From assembly GCA_021772775.1 (NCBI GenBank), contig JAJFLH010000031.1:1-64000 (forward strand): 64,000 nucleotides of DNA, written 5' to 3'. A model generated the notes under the pieces. The model had not been told where the DNA came from. It was given only the letters and a program-made list of their open reading frames with translations, and did no database searches. Both the position numbers and the translations under genes were made by a program. The stretch comes from Mariprofundus sp. Its GTDB lineage: Bacteria > Pseudomonadota > Zetaproteobacteria > Mariprofundales > Mariprofundaceae. Position 1 is the stretch's first letter. Each line of letters opens with the position of its first letter. This document shows, piece after piece, positions 42,273-53,815 of the stretch.

Positions 42273-43823
42273 TCACTCCAACCAAATCTGATAGTGACTC
42301 TCTTCATGTTCGAAATCCAGCAATGTTTGTGGTTCCAGCCCATTCTCCTGCAGTTGCTGTTCAATGGAGTGAATATCAATATTCAGAGCCTGGATATGCG
42401 GTAACACATGCGGTGGCATTAATTCGTGTAGCTCTAATGCAGCGCTTGCAACCAGGTTTACATCAATAGGGGATCTGTTAGGCCGCTTCACTTTGACCCG
42501 TAAAGTATTTGCACTGCCCTTTACTACAATGGGGGCGGGGGTAGTCGTTTCATCTAGCTGCCAGAGTAAACTGTTATTGAGAGACTCCTGCTTTAGCGCG
42601 CGCTCCAACATATCCGGCCATGAAAGCTGCATATTCAGGCACTCAAGCTGGGTGACCAAGCCTTGAAAAATACGCACAATTAAAAATAGGTCCGCTGGTG
42701 CTGCCGACCTGAATAACCAACGTTTATCACCAAATAGCGTGCCTACTTGCTCAGAAAGTTGCCAAGCTTTGGTGTCGAATGGTGCATTATGCAGAAATGG
42801 CTCAAATAGTATTTTGGCTAAATCATCCAGGTATTCTTTGATAGCCTCTAATTTACTTGCATCAAAACCGAGTCCGACAAAAGCATCAAAGCTATTGAGC
42901 CTGGTTTTTCCACGTAAACCTTGGATCAGGTGCAATAGCGCCATACGTCGATGCTGTGGGACACTTACCATACAACCATAATCTAGCAGGACAAGCTGAG
43001 GCTGTTCATGATCATATTGAAACAGCAGGTTGCCCGGATGAGGGTCGCCATGCACTAGTCCAAGATCAAACAAACTTTGCCACAAAGTCTGCATCAGTGT
43101 TTCAGCCAGTTTTTGACGCATGCTGTCTGGCCACTTCGCAGCTTCTGATAAGCGTTTTCCATCTACCCATTGCTGAACAAGCACATGCCTGGTCGAGAGT
43201 TCAGAATACACTTTTGGAACCAGCAGACCCCGCACATGCATTGATAGATGGAAAAATTGCTGTTGCTGCATTTCGTGCTGATAGTTCAATTCATCAAGCA
43301 GGGTATTGGTAAGTGTCGATTGATAACTTTCCAGATCAAAATCCCATCGCTTAACTGGACCTGCTTTAGGTAACATGCCGGCAAGAGACAACTCGCTGGT
43401 GATGGCTTGGCGAATATCGGGGTATTGTACTTTGATCGCAACATATGGGTTTGCTTCATCAACTTCATTGTCTGTTCTACAGAGTTGAGCTTTGTGTACC
43501 TGCCCAAGAGAAGCTGCAGCAATACTCTCATCAATATGGGTCAGGATATTTCCCAGTGGTTGCTGCCATTGCTCTTCAATAACGGGGATCATCTCGCTTA
43601 AAGGCCAGGCTTTTGCACTTTGGGTGAGTTGAGCAAAGCTATTTTGGTCATTCATGCCGGCCATAACCTGGCCAATTTTCATGCCGATACCGCGCTTGGC
43701 AACGAGTAGTTCGGTTAAGCGCTGCTGTGCAGCCTGACGGGTTTCAGCCTTCTTACTACGGCGTATTTTGCGTAATAACCAGGCACTACGTAGCAGATAA
43801 ATGGCGCGTTGAAGCGTTTTCAT
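42273..43823 (-). CDS. ABC1/UbiB-family atypical kinase
   Basis: 516 residues from ATG 43823; the frame extends 17 codons further upstream. The N-terminal KxGQ motif (GIGMKIGQVMAGM) is followed by ASLGQVHKAQL (A-rich loop), a lysine in VAIKVQYPDI, HGDPHPGNLLF (catalytic Asp loop) and LLDYGCMVSV (DFG-like). ABC1 proteins support ubiquinone biosynthesis or lipid handling. The length fits the family, but it lacks the two C-terminal membrane helices of UbiB itself, so it is probably a paralog. It is convergent with lpxK. Confidence 0.88.
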   Translation of the reverse strand: MKTLQRAIYLLRSAWLLRKIRRSKKAETRQAAQQRLTELLVAKRGIGMKIGQVMAGMNDQNSFAQLTQSAKAWPLSEMIPVIEEQWQQPLGNILTHIDESIAAASLGQVHKAQLCRTDNEVDEANPYVAIKVQYPDIRQAITSELSLAGMLPKAGPVKRWDFDLESYQSTLTNTLLDELNYQHEMQQQQFFHLSMHVRGLLVPKVYSELSTRHVLVQQWVDGKRLSEAAKWPDSMRQKLAETLMQTLWQSLFDLGLVHGDPHPGNLLFQYDHEQPQLVLLDYGCMVSVPQHRRMALLHLIQGLRGKTRLNSFDAFVGLGFDASKLEAIKEYLDDLAKILFEPFLHNAPFDTKAWQLSEQVGTLFGDKRWLFRSAAPADLFLIVRIFQGLVTQLECLNMQLSWPDMLERALKQESLNNSLLWQLDETTTPAPIVVKGSANTLRVKVKRPNRSPIDVNLVASAALELHELMPPHVLPHIQALNIDIHSIEQQLQENGLEPQTLLDFEHEESHYQIWLE

Positions 43824-44109
43824 GGATGACTCTCGCTTATTGTTATTAGTAAGTGGCGATCTCAATTGCCACATTATTAAATGTGATCAGATCGCCGTTT
43901 TTAATCGAACATGAATGATTTGTCTCATATTATTTATAAGATAACAGCGAGGATGCTCCTGTTCGTTATCTATTTCTGATTAAATGGATGAATGTTAGAG
44001 ACTCGAATCATCGTCAAATATGCATTTCATCTCTGATATAAGGCTTTTCTTTCTATTGGTGTTAGTAGTTTGTTCCGCTATGATGCCGGCTTTCATTCGC
44101 TGGAGGTAG

Positions 44110-45621
<1,512 letters not shown>

Positions 45622-45763
45622 TAATTAATCGAAAATGGACACAGATATAGTCTGATAAGTCCAATGGGTTGATAAAGTATTTAAATATTAAAAAGTGTGT
45701 TGATTTGGATCGCTCTTATCTGTGTGTATCGGTGTCCATCTGTGGCAATAAAGGTTATAAACA

Positions 45764-47311
45764 ATGGATAAAATTCTAATTCTGGATTTTGGATCGCAAT
45801 ATTCGCAATTGATTGCCCGTCGAGTACGTGAAGCTGAAGTATTCTCCGAGTTACACCCTTGGGATATGAGTGCCGAAGATATCAAAGCATTCGCCCCTTC
45901 AGGTATCATTCTTTCTGGTGGTCCAAACTCTGTTAATGATGAAGAGACCCCATTAGCACCATCGTGTGTGTTTGAGATGGGTGTACCTGTATTGGGGATC
46001 TGTTATGGCATGCAGACCATGGCCGCGCAGCTCGGTGGCTCAGTTGAGTCAGGTTTAACACGAGAATTTGGTTATGCCGAAATATATGCATCCGGTGCTT
46101 CTGTATTGCTCAACGGCATTGAAGATAAAGAGAATGGCATCCTCGATGTTTGGATGAGTCACGGTGATAAAGTCACAGCTCTTCCTGATGGTTTTAAAGT
46201 CATGTGCAGCAATGATTCAACACCGATTGCCGGCATGGCAGATGAGGCGCGTCAGTTCTATGCTCTTCAATTTCACCCGGAAGTAACACATACCCATCAG
46301 GGTAAAGCGATAATTTCGCGTTTTGTGCATGAAATTTGTGGTTGTGACCGTTCATGGAATATGCCGCATTATATTGATGAGGCGGTCGCCAAAATTCGTC
46401 AGCAAGTGGGCGAGGAAGAAGTTATTCTCGGTCTTTCAGGTGGCGTAGACTCTTCGGTTGCAGCGGCACTCTTGCAGCGTGCTATTGGTGATCAGTTAAC
46501 CTGCATTTTTGTTGATAATGGTCTATTGCGCTTGAATGAAGGTGAGCAGGTGATGCGCACTTTTGCTGATAATCTCGGTGTGAAAGTTGATCGTATTGAT
46601 GCATCGGAAGCCTTTTTACATCATCTGGCCGGTGTGTCTGATCCTGAAGCCAAACGTAAAATTATCGGCCGTGAGTTTGTTGAAGTGTTTCAGGCTGAAG
46701 CTGAACGCATGCCAAATGCCAAGTGGTTAGCACAGGGCACAATTTACCCGGATGTAATTGAATCTGCCGGTTCGAAAACAGGTAAAGCGCATAACATCAA
46801 GAGTCATCACAATGTTGGTGGCCTGCCAGATACATTGCATTTGAAGCTGCTTGAACCACTGCGCGAACTGTTTAAAGATGAAGTTCGTGAACTTGGTGTG
46901 GCGCTTGGTCTACCTCGTGAGATGGTCTATCGTCATCCGTTCCCAGGGCCCGGTTTAGGGGTTCGTATTCTTGGAGAAGTGAAAAAAGAGTATGCTGACC
47001 TGCTGCGTCGTGCTGATGCAATCTTTATTGAAGAACTGGTGCAGTCCGGTTGGTATGAGAAAACATCACAGGCTTTTGTTGTCTTTTTACCGGTAAAATC
47101 TGTGGGTGTGATGGGTGATGGCCGTACCTATGAATGGGTGGTGGCTCTGCGTGCTGTGCAGACGCAGGATTTTATGACAGCACATTGGGCTGAATTGCCA
47201 CATGCACTATTGGCCAGAGTATCAAATCGGATTATCAATGAAGTGCGTGGCATCAACCGTGTTGTTTATGATATATCAGGCAAACCACCAGCTACAATTG
47301 AGTGGGAATAA
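45764..47311 (+). CDS. guaA: GMP synthase (glutamine-hydrolysing)
   Basis: 515 residues from ATG 45764. A class I glutamine amidotransferase domain has its nucleophile in [10 protein letters not shown] and the His in [10 protein letters not shown]. The ATP-pyrophosphatase domain has its PP-loop [14 protein letters not shown]. The dimerisation domain ends in KPPATIEWE. It converts XMP to GMP. The guaB-guaA arrangement is standard. Confidence 0.98.
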   Translation: MDKILILDFGSQYSQLIARRVREAEVFSELHPWDMSAEDIKAFAPSGIILSGGPNSVNDEETPLAPSCVFEMGVPVLGICYGMQTMAAQLGGSVESGLTREFGYAEIYASGASVLLNGIEDKENGILDVWMSHGDKVTALPDGFKVMCSNDSTPIAGMADEARQFYALQFHPEVTHTHQGKAIISRFVHEICGCDRSWNMPHYIDEAVAKIRQQVGEEEVILGLSGGVDSSVAAALLQRAIGDQLTCIFVDNGLLRLNEGEQVMRTFADNLGVKVDRIDASEAFLHHLAGVSDPEAKRKIIGREFVEVFQAEAERMPNAKWLAQGTIYPDVIESAGSKTGKAHNIKSHHNVGGLPDTLHLKLLEPLRELFKDEVRELGVALGLPREMVYRHPFPGPGLGVRILGEVKKEYADLLRRADAIFIEELVQSGWYEKTSQAFVVFLPVKSVGVMGDGRTYEWVVALRAVQTQDFMTAHWAELPHALLARVSNRIINEVRGINRVVYDISGKPPATIEWE

Positions 47312-47451
47312 ACAGCCAAAATCGTTTCACACGTAGATAAGCGGTGCAGGGAAAATTAACTATATATTAATAGCTTTTGATTTTTCTTCATCTCTTTGTA
47401 CCTTTGTGAAAAAATAGTCTATAAATGCTTTAAAATGAGGAGAACGTAACA

Positions 47452-48180
47452 ATGAAAAGAATGATGATTATTGCCTGCGTGGCAATATTAACTGCTTGTA
47501 GCAGTGAACCAGAAGCTCCAAAGGCTCCAGTGCTATCGTTGGATAGTGATAAAGCCAAATTGAGCTATGCAATTGGTATGGATATTGGCCAATCACTACA
47601 GACGCTTAAAGCAGATTTAGATCGTGAACTGTTAGTCGCAGCGATTAATGATCGCCTTGATAGTGATAATACCAAACTAACAGCAGAAGAAGCTGGTAAA
47701 GTGAAACAGGCATTCTTTAAGAAGCAGGCTGAAGAGCGTGCCGCTGAACAGAAAATAGCAGCTGAAAAGAATGTGAGTGCAGGCAAAGCTTTTCTGGAAG
47801 CCAATGCTAAGAAAAAAGGTGTAACAACGACTGCAAGTGGATTGCAATATGAAGTTCTTACACAGGGTAAAGGCGACAAACCTGCTGCAACAGATAAAGT
47901 GACAGTGAACTATAAAGGTTCATTGGTTGATGGAACTGAATTTGATTCATCTTATACACGTGGTGAACCAGTAACTTTTCCGCTTAATGGTGTGATCAAG
48001 GGTTGGACTGAAGGTGTACAGTTGATGTCAGTGGGTTCAAAATTCAAGTTTGTTTTGCCATCTGACCTAGCTTATGGCGAAAATGGTGCTGGTCCAAAAA
48101 TTGGCCCGAACAGTGTTTTGGTATTTGAAGTTGAACTGTTAGGTATTGGTGATGTGAAACCTGCAAAAACAGCTAAATAA
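47452..48180 (+). CDS. FKBP-type peptidyl-prolyl isomerase lipoprotein (FkpA/Mip-like)
   Basis: 242 residues from ATG 47452. The lipobox LTAC gives an acylated Cys near residue 16, so the protein is membrane-anchored in the periplasm. An N-terminal dimerisation domain (LSYAIGMDIGQSL, then a long charged helix) leads to an FKBP domain with VNYKGSLVDGTEFDSSY and LPSDLAYGENGAGP. It assists folding of exported proteins. A strong terminator follows. Confidence 0.95.
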   Translation: MKRMMIIACVAILTACSSEPEAPKAPVLSLDSDKAKLSYAIGMDIGQSLQTLKADLDRELLVAAINDRLDSDNTKLTAEEAGKVKQAFFKKQAEERAAEQKIAAEKNVSAGKAFLEANAKKKGVTTTASGLQYEVLTQGKGDKPAATDKVTVNYKGSLVDGTEFDSSYTRGEPVTFPLNGVIKGWTEGVQLMSVGSKFKFVLPSDLAYGENGAGPKIGPNSVLVFEVELLGIGDVKPAKTAK

Positions 48181-48195
48181 TAAATATAACCTAAG

Positions 48196-48242
48196 GGCTA
48201 TCTGCGATGGAAAGGTTTCCATTGCAGGTAGCCTTTTTTTTT
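48196..48242 (+). terminator. Terminator after the FKBP gene
   Basis: A long stem (GGCTATCTGCGATGGAAA with TTTCCATTGCAGGTAGCC, 48196-48233) is followed by nine T. Confidence 0.9.
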
Positions 48243-48252
48243 AGGAGTTCGT

Positions 48253-48990
48253 ATGTCTGAAAAAATATTAAAACAGTACAAAGTCTGGGATGCGCCAACG
48301 CGTATTTTTCATTGGGTCAATTTCACAACGGTTATTTTACTAATTCTGGTTGGATTTTTGATGCTCTATAAAAAGGATCTTGGTATTACTGGTCTGGATG
48401 CCAAAATTGCGATCAAAGAGATCCATGTACTGATCGGTTATATTTTTGTTATCAACCTGATGATTCGATTGGCTTGGGGTTTCATCGGTAACCGTTTTTC
48501 TCGTTGGAGTAGTCTGATCCCAGGAAAAGGTTTTGCCACAACGCTCTCATCTTATATTGCCAGCATCAAAAGTGGTGAACCACAGCAGTTTCTTGGTCAT
48601 AACCCAATGGGACGTTTGGCTGTTATCGCCTTATTCCTGCTGTTGATCACCCAAGCTACGACAGGGCTGATTCGTGCAGGCACAGATATCTATTATCCAC
48701 CATTTGGTTCGATGTTTGCCGCACAGATAGCGGCGGAAGGTGTCGACCCCGCCTCGATCAAGCCATATGACAAAACGGGTACTGATCCAGCGGCCTATAA
48801 AGAGTTGAAAGATTTTAAACATATCTATGGCGATATCCATATTTATGCAGCATATGCGCTACTCGCTTTGATGTTCCTGCATATTTTTGCTGTGGCACGT
48901 GCTGAAGTTACTGAAGGTGGGGGGCTAGTATCTGCCATGTTCTCAGGTAAAAAGGTGCTGTCGAAAGAGCCTGAAGATCTGAACAGTTAA
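48253..48990 (+). CDS. Cytochrome b561-type membrane protein
   Basis: 245 residues from ATG 48253, with TAGGAG upstream. Four membrane helices carry the His ligands typical of b561/hydrogenase cytochrome b subunits (VWDAPTRIFHW, IHVLIGYIF, GHNPMGRL, HIYAAYALLALMFLHI). It should bind two b-type hemes and pass electrons between the quinone pool and periplasmic carriers. An inserted periplasmic loop of about 45 residues lies before the last helix. A second, shorter b561 gene and a cytochrome c gene lie within 2 kb. Confidence 0.88.
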   Translation: MSEKILKQYKVWDAPTRIFHWVNFTTVILLILVGFLMLYKKDLGITGLDAKIAIKEIHVLIGYIFVINLMIRLAWGFIGNRFSRWSSLIPGKGFATTLSSYIASIKSGEPQQFLGHNPMGRLAVIALFLLLITQATTGLIRAGTDIYYPPFGSMFAAQIAAEGVDPASIKPYDKTGTDPAAYKELKDFKHIYGDIHIYAAYALLALMFLHIFAVARAEVTEGGGLVSAMFSGKKVLSKEPEDLNS

Positions 48991-49007
48991 GCTCTTTTCA
49001 GATGATA

Positions 49008-49036
49008 AAAAACAGCCCGCAATGCGGGCTGTTTTT
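49008..49036. terminator. Bidirectional terminator
   Basis: AAAAACAGCCCGC and GCGGGCTGTTTTT form a compact stem with T-runs on both strands. It serves the convergent b561 and cytochrome c genes. Confidence 0.9.
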
Positions 49037-49067
49037 GTTTGTGCTGAATATCTGTTTCCTAAAGCGC

Positions 49068-49991
49068 TTACAGCGTTTTAAGAAAGGCGATCATATCTGC
49101 CTGTTTATCGGCATCGCAGATGCGCTGAGCGGGCATCTTGGTTTTAGCCTTGGCATCTCCAGTGAGTTCTTTCACAGCTGTTTTTGAATTACATAACCAG
49201 CTACCAAGGTTCGTTTCATTCCATGACCAGTTGCCAGACGCCAGAGCCTCACTGTATTTCATACCAGTCATACTGCCTGCTTTACGCCCCATAATGGCTT
49301 TGAGACCTGGTCCCATCTTCTTTTTGTCAGTGAATGCATGGCAAGCCATACATTTGCGCGCAAGAGCTTTGCCTTTGACCGCATCACCTGTTTGGGTGTT
49401 GGTAGCAGTAACAATATGAGTTGCTGGGTTTGCAACCACAGCTGGCATTGTAAGCTCACTGTTTTTTACTGTTGCCGCAGGTTTTAGAGCAGCAGCGGGT
49501 TTGCTAACTGCAGCCATTTTTTCAGTGACAACGGTTTTTACAGTTGCAGCAACCTGGGTTGCTTTCTCTGCTACAGCGACTTTTGCGGTTTCAGCAGCCT
49601 TGCTAGCTTGAGCAGCTTTCTCAACTACAATGGTTTTTACAGTTTCAGTAGCTTTGCTTGCTTGAGTAACTTTCTCAGCAACTACGACTTTTGCGGTTTC
49701 AACCGCCTTGCTTGCTTCAGCAGTTTTTTCAGTGACAACGACTTTTGCGTTTTCAATGACCTGTACAGCTTCAGCTTCAGCTTCAGCTTTGGCTTTGGCT
49801 TTAGCCATATTGGCCTGCAGATTCTGAGCTGCATTGTGCTCAATAGGCTTGGTAACAGCGACTGTACTCGCAGCAGCGCTGCTGCTTTGACTCATTGGGG
49901 TCGTTTTTTCATGCGGTGATGTGGGCTCTTCAGCTTGGCAAGCAGCCAGTGATAGAGCCATTACGCATATGAGATAGAAACGTCTGTTCAT
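49068..49991 (-). CDS. Cytochrome c lipoprotein with Ala/Lys/Val coiled-coil repeats
   Basis: 307 residues from ATG 49991. A lipobox (LAAC, Cys 18) anchors it in a membrane. Residues ~60-165 are a low-complexity helical stalk containing three tandem 18-residue repeats of the ASKAxETxKxxVxEKxxQ type, with degenerate copies on each side. The C-terminal domain is a monoheme cytochrome c with CMACH at 214-218, GPGLKAIMGRKAG and a likely Met ligand near KTKMPAQ. Two further Cys (267, 292) could form a disulfide. The stalk may let the heme domain reach across the periplasm. It lies between two b561 genes. Confidence 0.88.
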   Translation of the reverse strand: MNRRFYLICVMALSLAACQAEEPTSPHEKTTPMSQSSSAAASTVAVTKPIEHNAAQNLQANMAKAKAKAEAEAEAVQVIENAKVVVTEKTAEASKAVETAKVVVAEKVTQASKATETVKTIVVEKAAQASKAAETAKVAVAEKATQVAATVKTVVTEKMAAVSKPAAALKPAATVKNSELTMPAVVANPATHIVTATNTQTGDAVKGKALARKCMACHAFTDKKKMGPGLKAIMGRKAGSMTGMKYSEALASGNWSWNETNLGSWLCNSKTAVKELTGDAKAKTKMPAQRICDADKQADMIAFLKTL

Positions 49992-50141
49992 GTGATCTCC
50001 TTTTTGTAGACGATTAGCGAGTCCTGATGATAAATAAGAGATGTCTGACTGACCAGCTGTATAAAAACGGTACTATGCGTATTTTTTACGCCTTAATAAA
50101 TATAAGACTCATGGCTATAGCTTGTTTATTGCGTGAATAGG

Positions 50142-50753
50142 CTATTTAGGAGGTAGCTCTTTTTTACCTGTTATCATCGCCCGAACTAAGTTTTCTTGAT
50201 GGAGCAAACTGGATATAGCTACGCCAGCGACATGGATAAAAATTAACAACAGGGTGAAATTAGCCAAGAATTCATGTACCTCTTCCCAGAAGTCGTTTTT
50301 TCCAGAGCGATAGTGATGATCATCGGCATAGGCCGAGGAGACAATCGAAACCTCAATATTAGCCAGCGGTCCTTTTCCTTCTGCTGCATAGGTTTTCAAG
50401 CCACTGTAGCTCAATGCAAACAGGCTAAATAGCATAACAGTGATCATCAAACCGCCGGCCGGATTATGACCGATATAGTGCTTGGGCTTACTCGTAAGCA
50501 TGCTTTTGAGATAATGTTTAATAGTGCTGATGCGGCAGATGAAATCTGTGAAGCGTGCATGTTTTGTACCTATGACTCCCCACACAACTCTAAAACTGAT
50601 CAGCCCAAGCAGTATATAACCGGCATAGACATGCAGTGTCTCAAAATCATCTTCGGTGAGGTAAGCGATAGCAAATGCTGCAACCAATACCCAATGGAAA
50701 ACTCTTATGGCAATATCCCAAACAGGGATCTCATTTTTTAGTTGTTGATTCAT
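50142..50753 (-). CDS. Cytochrome b561-type membrane protein, short form
   Basis: 203 residues from ATG 50753. Four membrane helices carry His ligands in VWDIAIRVFHW, LHVYAGYILLGLISFRVVWG, GHNPAGGLMI and EEVHEFLANFTLLLIFIHVAG, as in diheme b561 proteins. Compared with the b561 protein at 48253 it lacks the long inserted loop and has a His-containing one (YADDHHYRSG). It probably moves electrons between quinones and the neighbouring lipoprotein cytochrome c. Confidence 0.88.
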   Translation of the reverse strand: MNQQLKNEIPVWDIAIRVFHWVLVAAFAIAYLTEDDFETLHVYAGYILLGLISFRVVWGVIGTKHARFTDFICRISTIKHYLKSMLTSKPKHYIGHNPAGGLMITVMLFSLFALSYSGLKTYAAEGKGPLANIEVSIVSSAYADDHHYRSGKNDFWEEVHEFLANFTLLLIFIHVAGVAISSLLHQENLVRAMITGKKELPPK

Positions 50754-50880
50754 ATTGCGAATTATAAAAATGAAAGCTTAATTTAAACTGAAAACATTTA
50801 TTGAGGGCTCTCTTACAATCACTGATGATGAGTCAAGTTGTTCATTATATTGATAGTAAATAATGTTTTGTCACACTAGC

Positions 50881-50896
50881 GACACAAAACTGTGTC
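50881..50896. promoter_or_regulatory. Dyad in the divergent b561/cyclase promoter region
   Basis: GACACA and TGTGTC are separated by AAAC, a perfect 6-4-6 inverted repeat upstream of the cyclase start. It could be an operator; no regulator can be named. Confidence 0.3.
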
Positions 50897-50966
50897 AGTA
50901 TTGCTATTGACTATGCTCGTGTAGGGAGTGCCTTCACAGAAGAGTCAAACAGGATGGATATTTGAA

Positions 50967-51869
50967 ATGATAAAAGGGATGCCAGAAGAGATGTCAGAGG
51001 TTGGAATTGTACCGGCTGAATACGATGGTTCTCTCACTACTAAGAAATCAAGACGCATTATTATGTTCTGTGATCTACGAGATTCCACCGATATCTTGTT
51101 GAATTTTGAGCAAGGTATATATCGTAATATACTCAGCTCCGTAGAAGAGGCTTTTACCTACGATAAGTTTATTTTAGATGTTCACAAAACACTGTATGAA
51201 TATTTATACCTGGGTCACAAAAAGACGCATACGGAAATTTATGGTGACGGTTTGATGGCGATCTTCCCTGAAGATAATACCAAATACATATTAGAAAATA
51301 TCTATAATTTGACCAAACAGATGCGTACTTATAATGACTCAATGGGAGTGGGGGTCATTCAACCAAGTATTGATTTCGGCTTCGGTATCACCATCGCGGA
51401 TATTTCTCTGGTTTATTATTATCTGGATAAACGCCATCACCCGATCGGCATGGGTGTGCATGAGGCCGCTCGTATTGAGAGTATGTCCAAATTCTATGAT
51501 GCCCGTGTTCTGATCTCAGATAGTTTTTTCAATGATATTGCTGAATATATCAAAGATGACCCAAGGTTTTCGTATCGATTTATTGATCGGGTCAGATTGA
51601 AAAACTTTCGTGCACCAGTAAGTCTGTATGAGATTCTCGTCGATAATGACCCAAGGTTTGAAAGTAAAGTACAATCAGTAGGACTATATTCAGAGGCCTA
51701 TGCCAAATACTGTAAAGCAGATTGGCCAGCAGCCAAAGCCCTTTTCTTGCAGGTTTATCAAGATTACGGATTAGCGACGGGGCTCGTGATGGCGAATCGC
51801 TGCGATATCCTTGCCCAGCAACCACCTAAATCAAACTGGAATGGTATTTGGAGTTTAAAAGACAAGTAA
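50967..51869 (+). CDS. Class III adenylate/guanylate cyclase-like protein
   Basis: 300 residues from ATG 50967 with AGGATGG about ten bases upstream; a GTG at 50928 would add 13 residues. The catalytic core has the metal Asp positions D36 (MFCDLRDST) and D94 (YGDGLMAIF), then GFGITIAD and GMGVHEAARIESM, as in class III cyclases. A C-terminal extension (about 225-300) contains a helical segment. No membrane or sensor domain is present. The spacing between the two Asp is longer than usual, so activity should be tested. Substrate (ATP or GTP) cannot be told from this sequence alone. Confidence 0.8.
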   Translation: MIKGMPEEMSEVGIVPAEYDGSLTTKKSRRIIMFCDLRDSTDILLNFEQGIYRNILSSVEEAFTYDKFILDVHKTLYEYLYLGHKKTHTEIYGDGLMAIFPEDNTKYILENIYNLTKQMRTYNDSMGVGVIQPSIDFGFGITIADISLVYYYLDKRHHPIGMGVHEAARIESMSKFYDARVLISDSFFNDIAEYIKDDPRFSYRFIDRVRLKNFRAPVSLYEILVDNDPRFESKVQSVGLYSEAYAKYCKADWPAAKALFLQVYQDYGLATGLVMANRCDILAQQPPKSNWNGIWSLKDK

Positions 51870-51882
51870 ATTCATTTTGAGA

Positions 51883-53565
51883 TTAGCTGCGTAATCGATG
51901 AATCGCCGCTGCGACTTCATGCAGCCTTGGAAGGGCCAGCGTACCTATTTTCCAGGGTGACAGGATATCGAGCCCTTTTTCTTCCACCTCTTTTAAAGCC
52001 ATCTTCAAACCTGCGTTAAGGCTGTTTGTTTTATGCGCATAGTTTTTTGCATAAAAATGGATCATCAGGCCAATTGTTCGGGTCTGGCCGATATCAATCA
52101 GTTGCTCCACTCTGCCCAGATCAATTTCATGTTGACCATAAAGCAATGTATCAACTCCTCGTGCCTCAATATAGATCTCTTTTTTTCCTCGTGCCGGGTT
52201 TAGTTGTCCCACGCAGCGATGTGGTGCTGCATGGTTAATCATCATGGGAAGTTCTGGTTTCGGATGATGATTCGCCTTCTCTATCAGGCTATGCGCCTTA
52301 AGTGTGACATCCGCTGTTTTATAGGCGTCCATCATGATAACCGTGTCACTTACCTCAAAATAGTCTCCGGAGCCGCCCATGACAATGACCGTGGATATAT
52401 CGAAATCACGGTAGAGTTCTCGTACTCGGTGTAGAAAAGGGGTGATCGGTTCTTTTTCCCTGCTCACCAGTTGCTGCATGCGATCATCACGAATCATGAA
52501 ATTTGTTGCTGAGGTATCTTCATCAATCAGTAGTAGGGTTGCATCATGATTCAGTGCTTCAACAATATTTGCCGCCTGTGAAGTGCTGCCGCTGGCATTT
52601 TCTGTAGAAAAACGGCTTGTATCCCTATCAAAGGGAAGCCGATCAATAAAAGCACTGATATCAATATTTGAAACGGCACGATTGTCTTCTGCCCGTACCT
52701 TGACGGCGCTGGCATCGCTTACCACAAGTTCTCTGCCATCGCCTGGAATATGATTGTAGATACCCCGCTCCAGTGCATGTAGAAGTGTCGATTTACCATG
52801 AAAGCCACCACCTACAATCAGGCTTACCCCTTGAGAGATAGCCATGCCACGAACCTTGCCCCGGTTGGGCAGTGTTAGGGTGCAGGCGAGTGATTCCGGT
52901 GCGATAAAGGGGACTGCATTGTTTTGAAGAGGGCGGTCATCAATGCCGCTTTGTCTGGGGAGTAGGGAGTGATCAGCAACAAATGCGACCAAATTAAGTT
53001 GGCGTAGCTGATCACGCAGATATTCCTGATCTTCTGCCGACTCAATATGCTGTTTAAACTGTTCTTTATCCAGATGCTCAAAACAGAGACTCTGAGCTAC
53101 AATATTTGGCAGCTCCTGGAAGAAAATCGCCTCCGCCTCCTTTGATACTATTCTTCTACCTGCCGCAGGCAGACCTACGGTTAATCTTGCTTCGACACAT
53201 GTATCATCAAGCAACAGAGCGTTCCTACCCAGAATCTGCTGACCACTCGTTTCAATACGGACTTCACCACTTTTCCCTATACCACGGTGACCTTTAATCT
53301 CTGATCGAATAGCTATTGCAATGGCTCTTGCCAAAAAGTCTTCAGAGGCAAGCTTTCGGATTTTACTGGAGTAGAATTCAGCAGGAAGAGAAAGCTCTTC
53401 GGATGTGCGCTGCAGAGTTATGCGCGAAGGCTGAGCAAAAGGGTCCCCCTGGACATGATCAATCGTGAGGCGGAATCCATCAAACTGGTAAGATCCCTTT
53501 AACTCTTTATAAGCTTTGTAACCCTTACCATTGATGCTTGTTAATAATGTTCTTAGTCGCTCCAT
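51883..53565 (-). CDS. Predicted ATPase of the ABC class (COG3044 type)
   Basis: 560 residues from ATG 53565 with GAGGTAA upstream. The P-loop is VGGGFHGKSTLLHALERG and the Walker B is ATLLLIDEDTSATNFMIRD. An ABC-like signature region (SGSTSQAANIVEAL) precedes it, and IVMGGSGDYFEVSDTVI acts as a switch-like segment. The protein is soluble with no transporter domain. The family is widespread and has no established function. It is convergent with the cyclase gene (13 bases apart). Confidence 0.88.
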   Translation of the reverse strand: MERLRTLLTSINGKGYKAYKELKGSYQFDGFRLTIDHVQGDPFAQPSRITLQRTSEELSLPAEFYSSKIRKLASEDFLARAIAIAIRSEIKGHRGIGKSGEVRIETSGQQILGRNALLLDDTCVEARLTVGLPAAGRRIVSKEAEAIFFQELPNIVAQSLCFEHLDKEQFKQHIESAEDQEYLRDQLRQLNLVAFVADHSLLPRQSGIDDRPLQNNAVPFIAPESLACTLTLPNRGKVRGMAISQGVSLIVGGGFHGKSTLLHALERGIYNHIPGDGRELVVSDASAVKVRAEDNRAVSNIDISAFIDRLPFDRDTSRFSTENASGSTSQAANIVEALNHDATLLLIDEDTSATNFMIRDDRMQQLVSREKEPITPFLHRVRELYRDFDISTVIVMGGSGDYFEVSDTVIMMDAYKTADVTLKAHSLIEKANHHPKPELPMMINHAAPHRCVGQLNPARGKKEIYIEARGVDTLLYGQHEIDLGRVEQLIDIGQTRTIGLMIHFYAKNYAHKTNSLNAGLKMALKEVEEKGLDILSPWKIGTLALPRLHEVAAAIHRLRS

Positions 53566-53623
53566 CGGTTTACCTCAGCAATAATTTATCAATGAGTAAG
53601 TATAAGGTGCTGGGGGTAAGAGG

Positions 53624-53666
53624 CCACCGCTAATTCATTCAGCAAGTACGAATGAATTAGCGGTGG
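53624..53666. repeat. Long perfect inverted repeat between divergent genes
   Basis: Perfect 17-base arms (53624-53640 and 53650-53666) enclose a 9-base loop. It lies between the divergent ATPase and MHYT kinase genes, where a terminator is not needed, and there is no T-run. Confidence 0.7.
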
Positions 53667-53815
53667 GGGGCTAATAAGTGGTCGGACTGTTCATATTAAC
53701 GGTGGAAGATGCGTGAAATGCAGTGGTAATGATTTCGAAAACACGTTAAAGTATTGTGTGTTTAGCCTCTATCGCTGAACCTTATTTGTAGCCGTTATAA
53801 CTTAAGGAGAGATGA

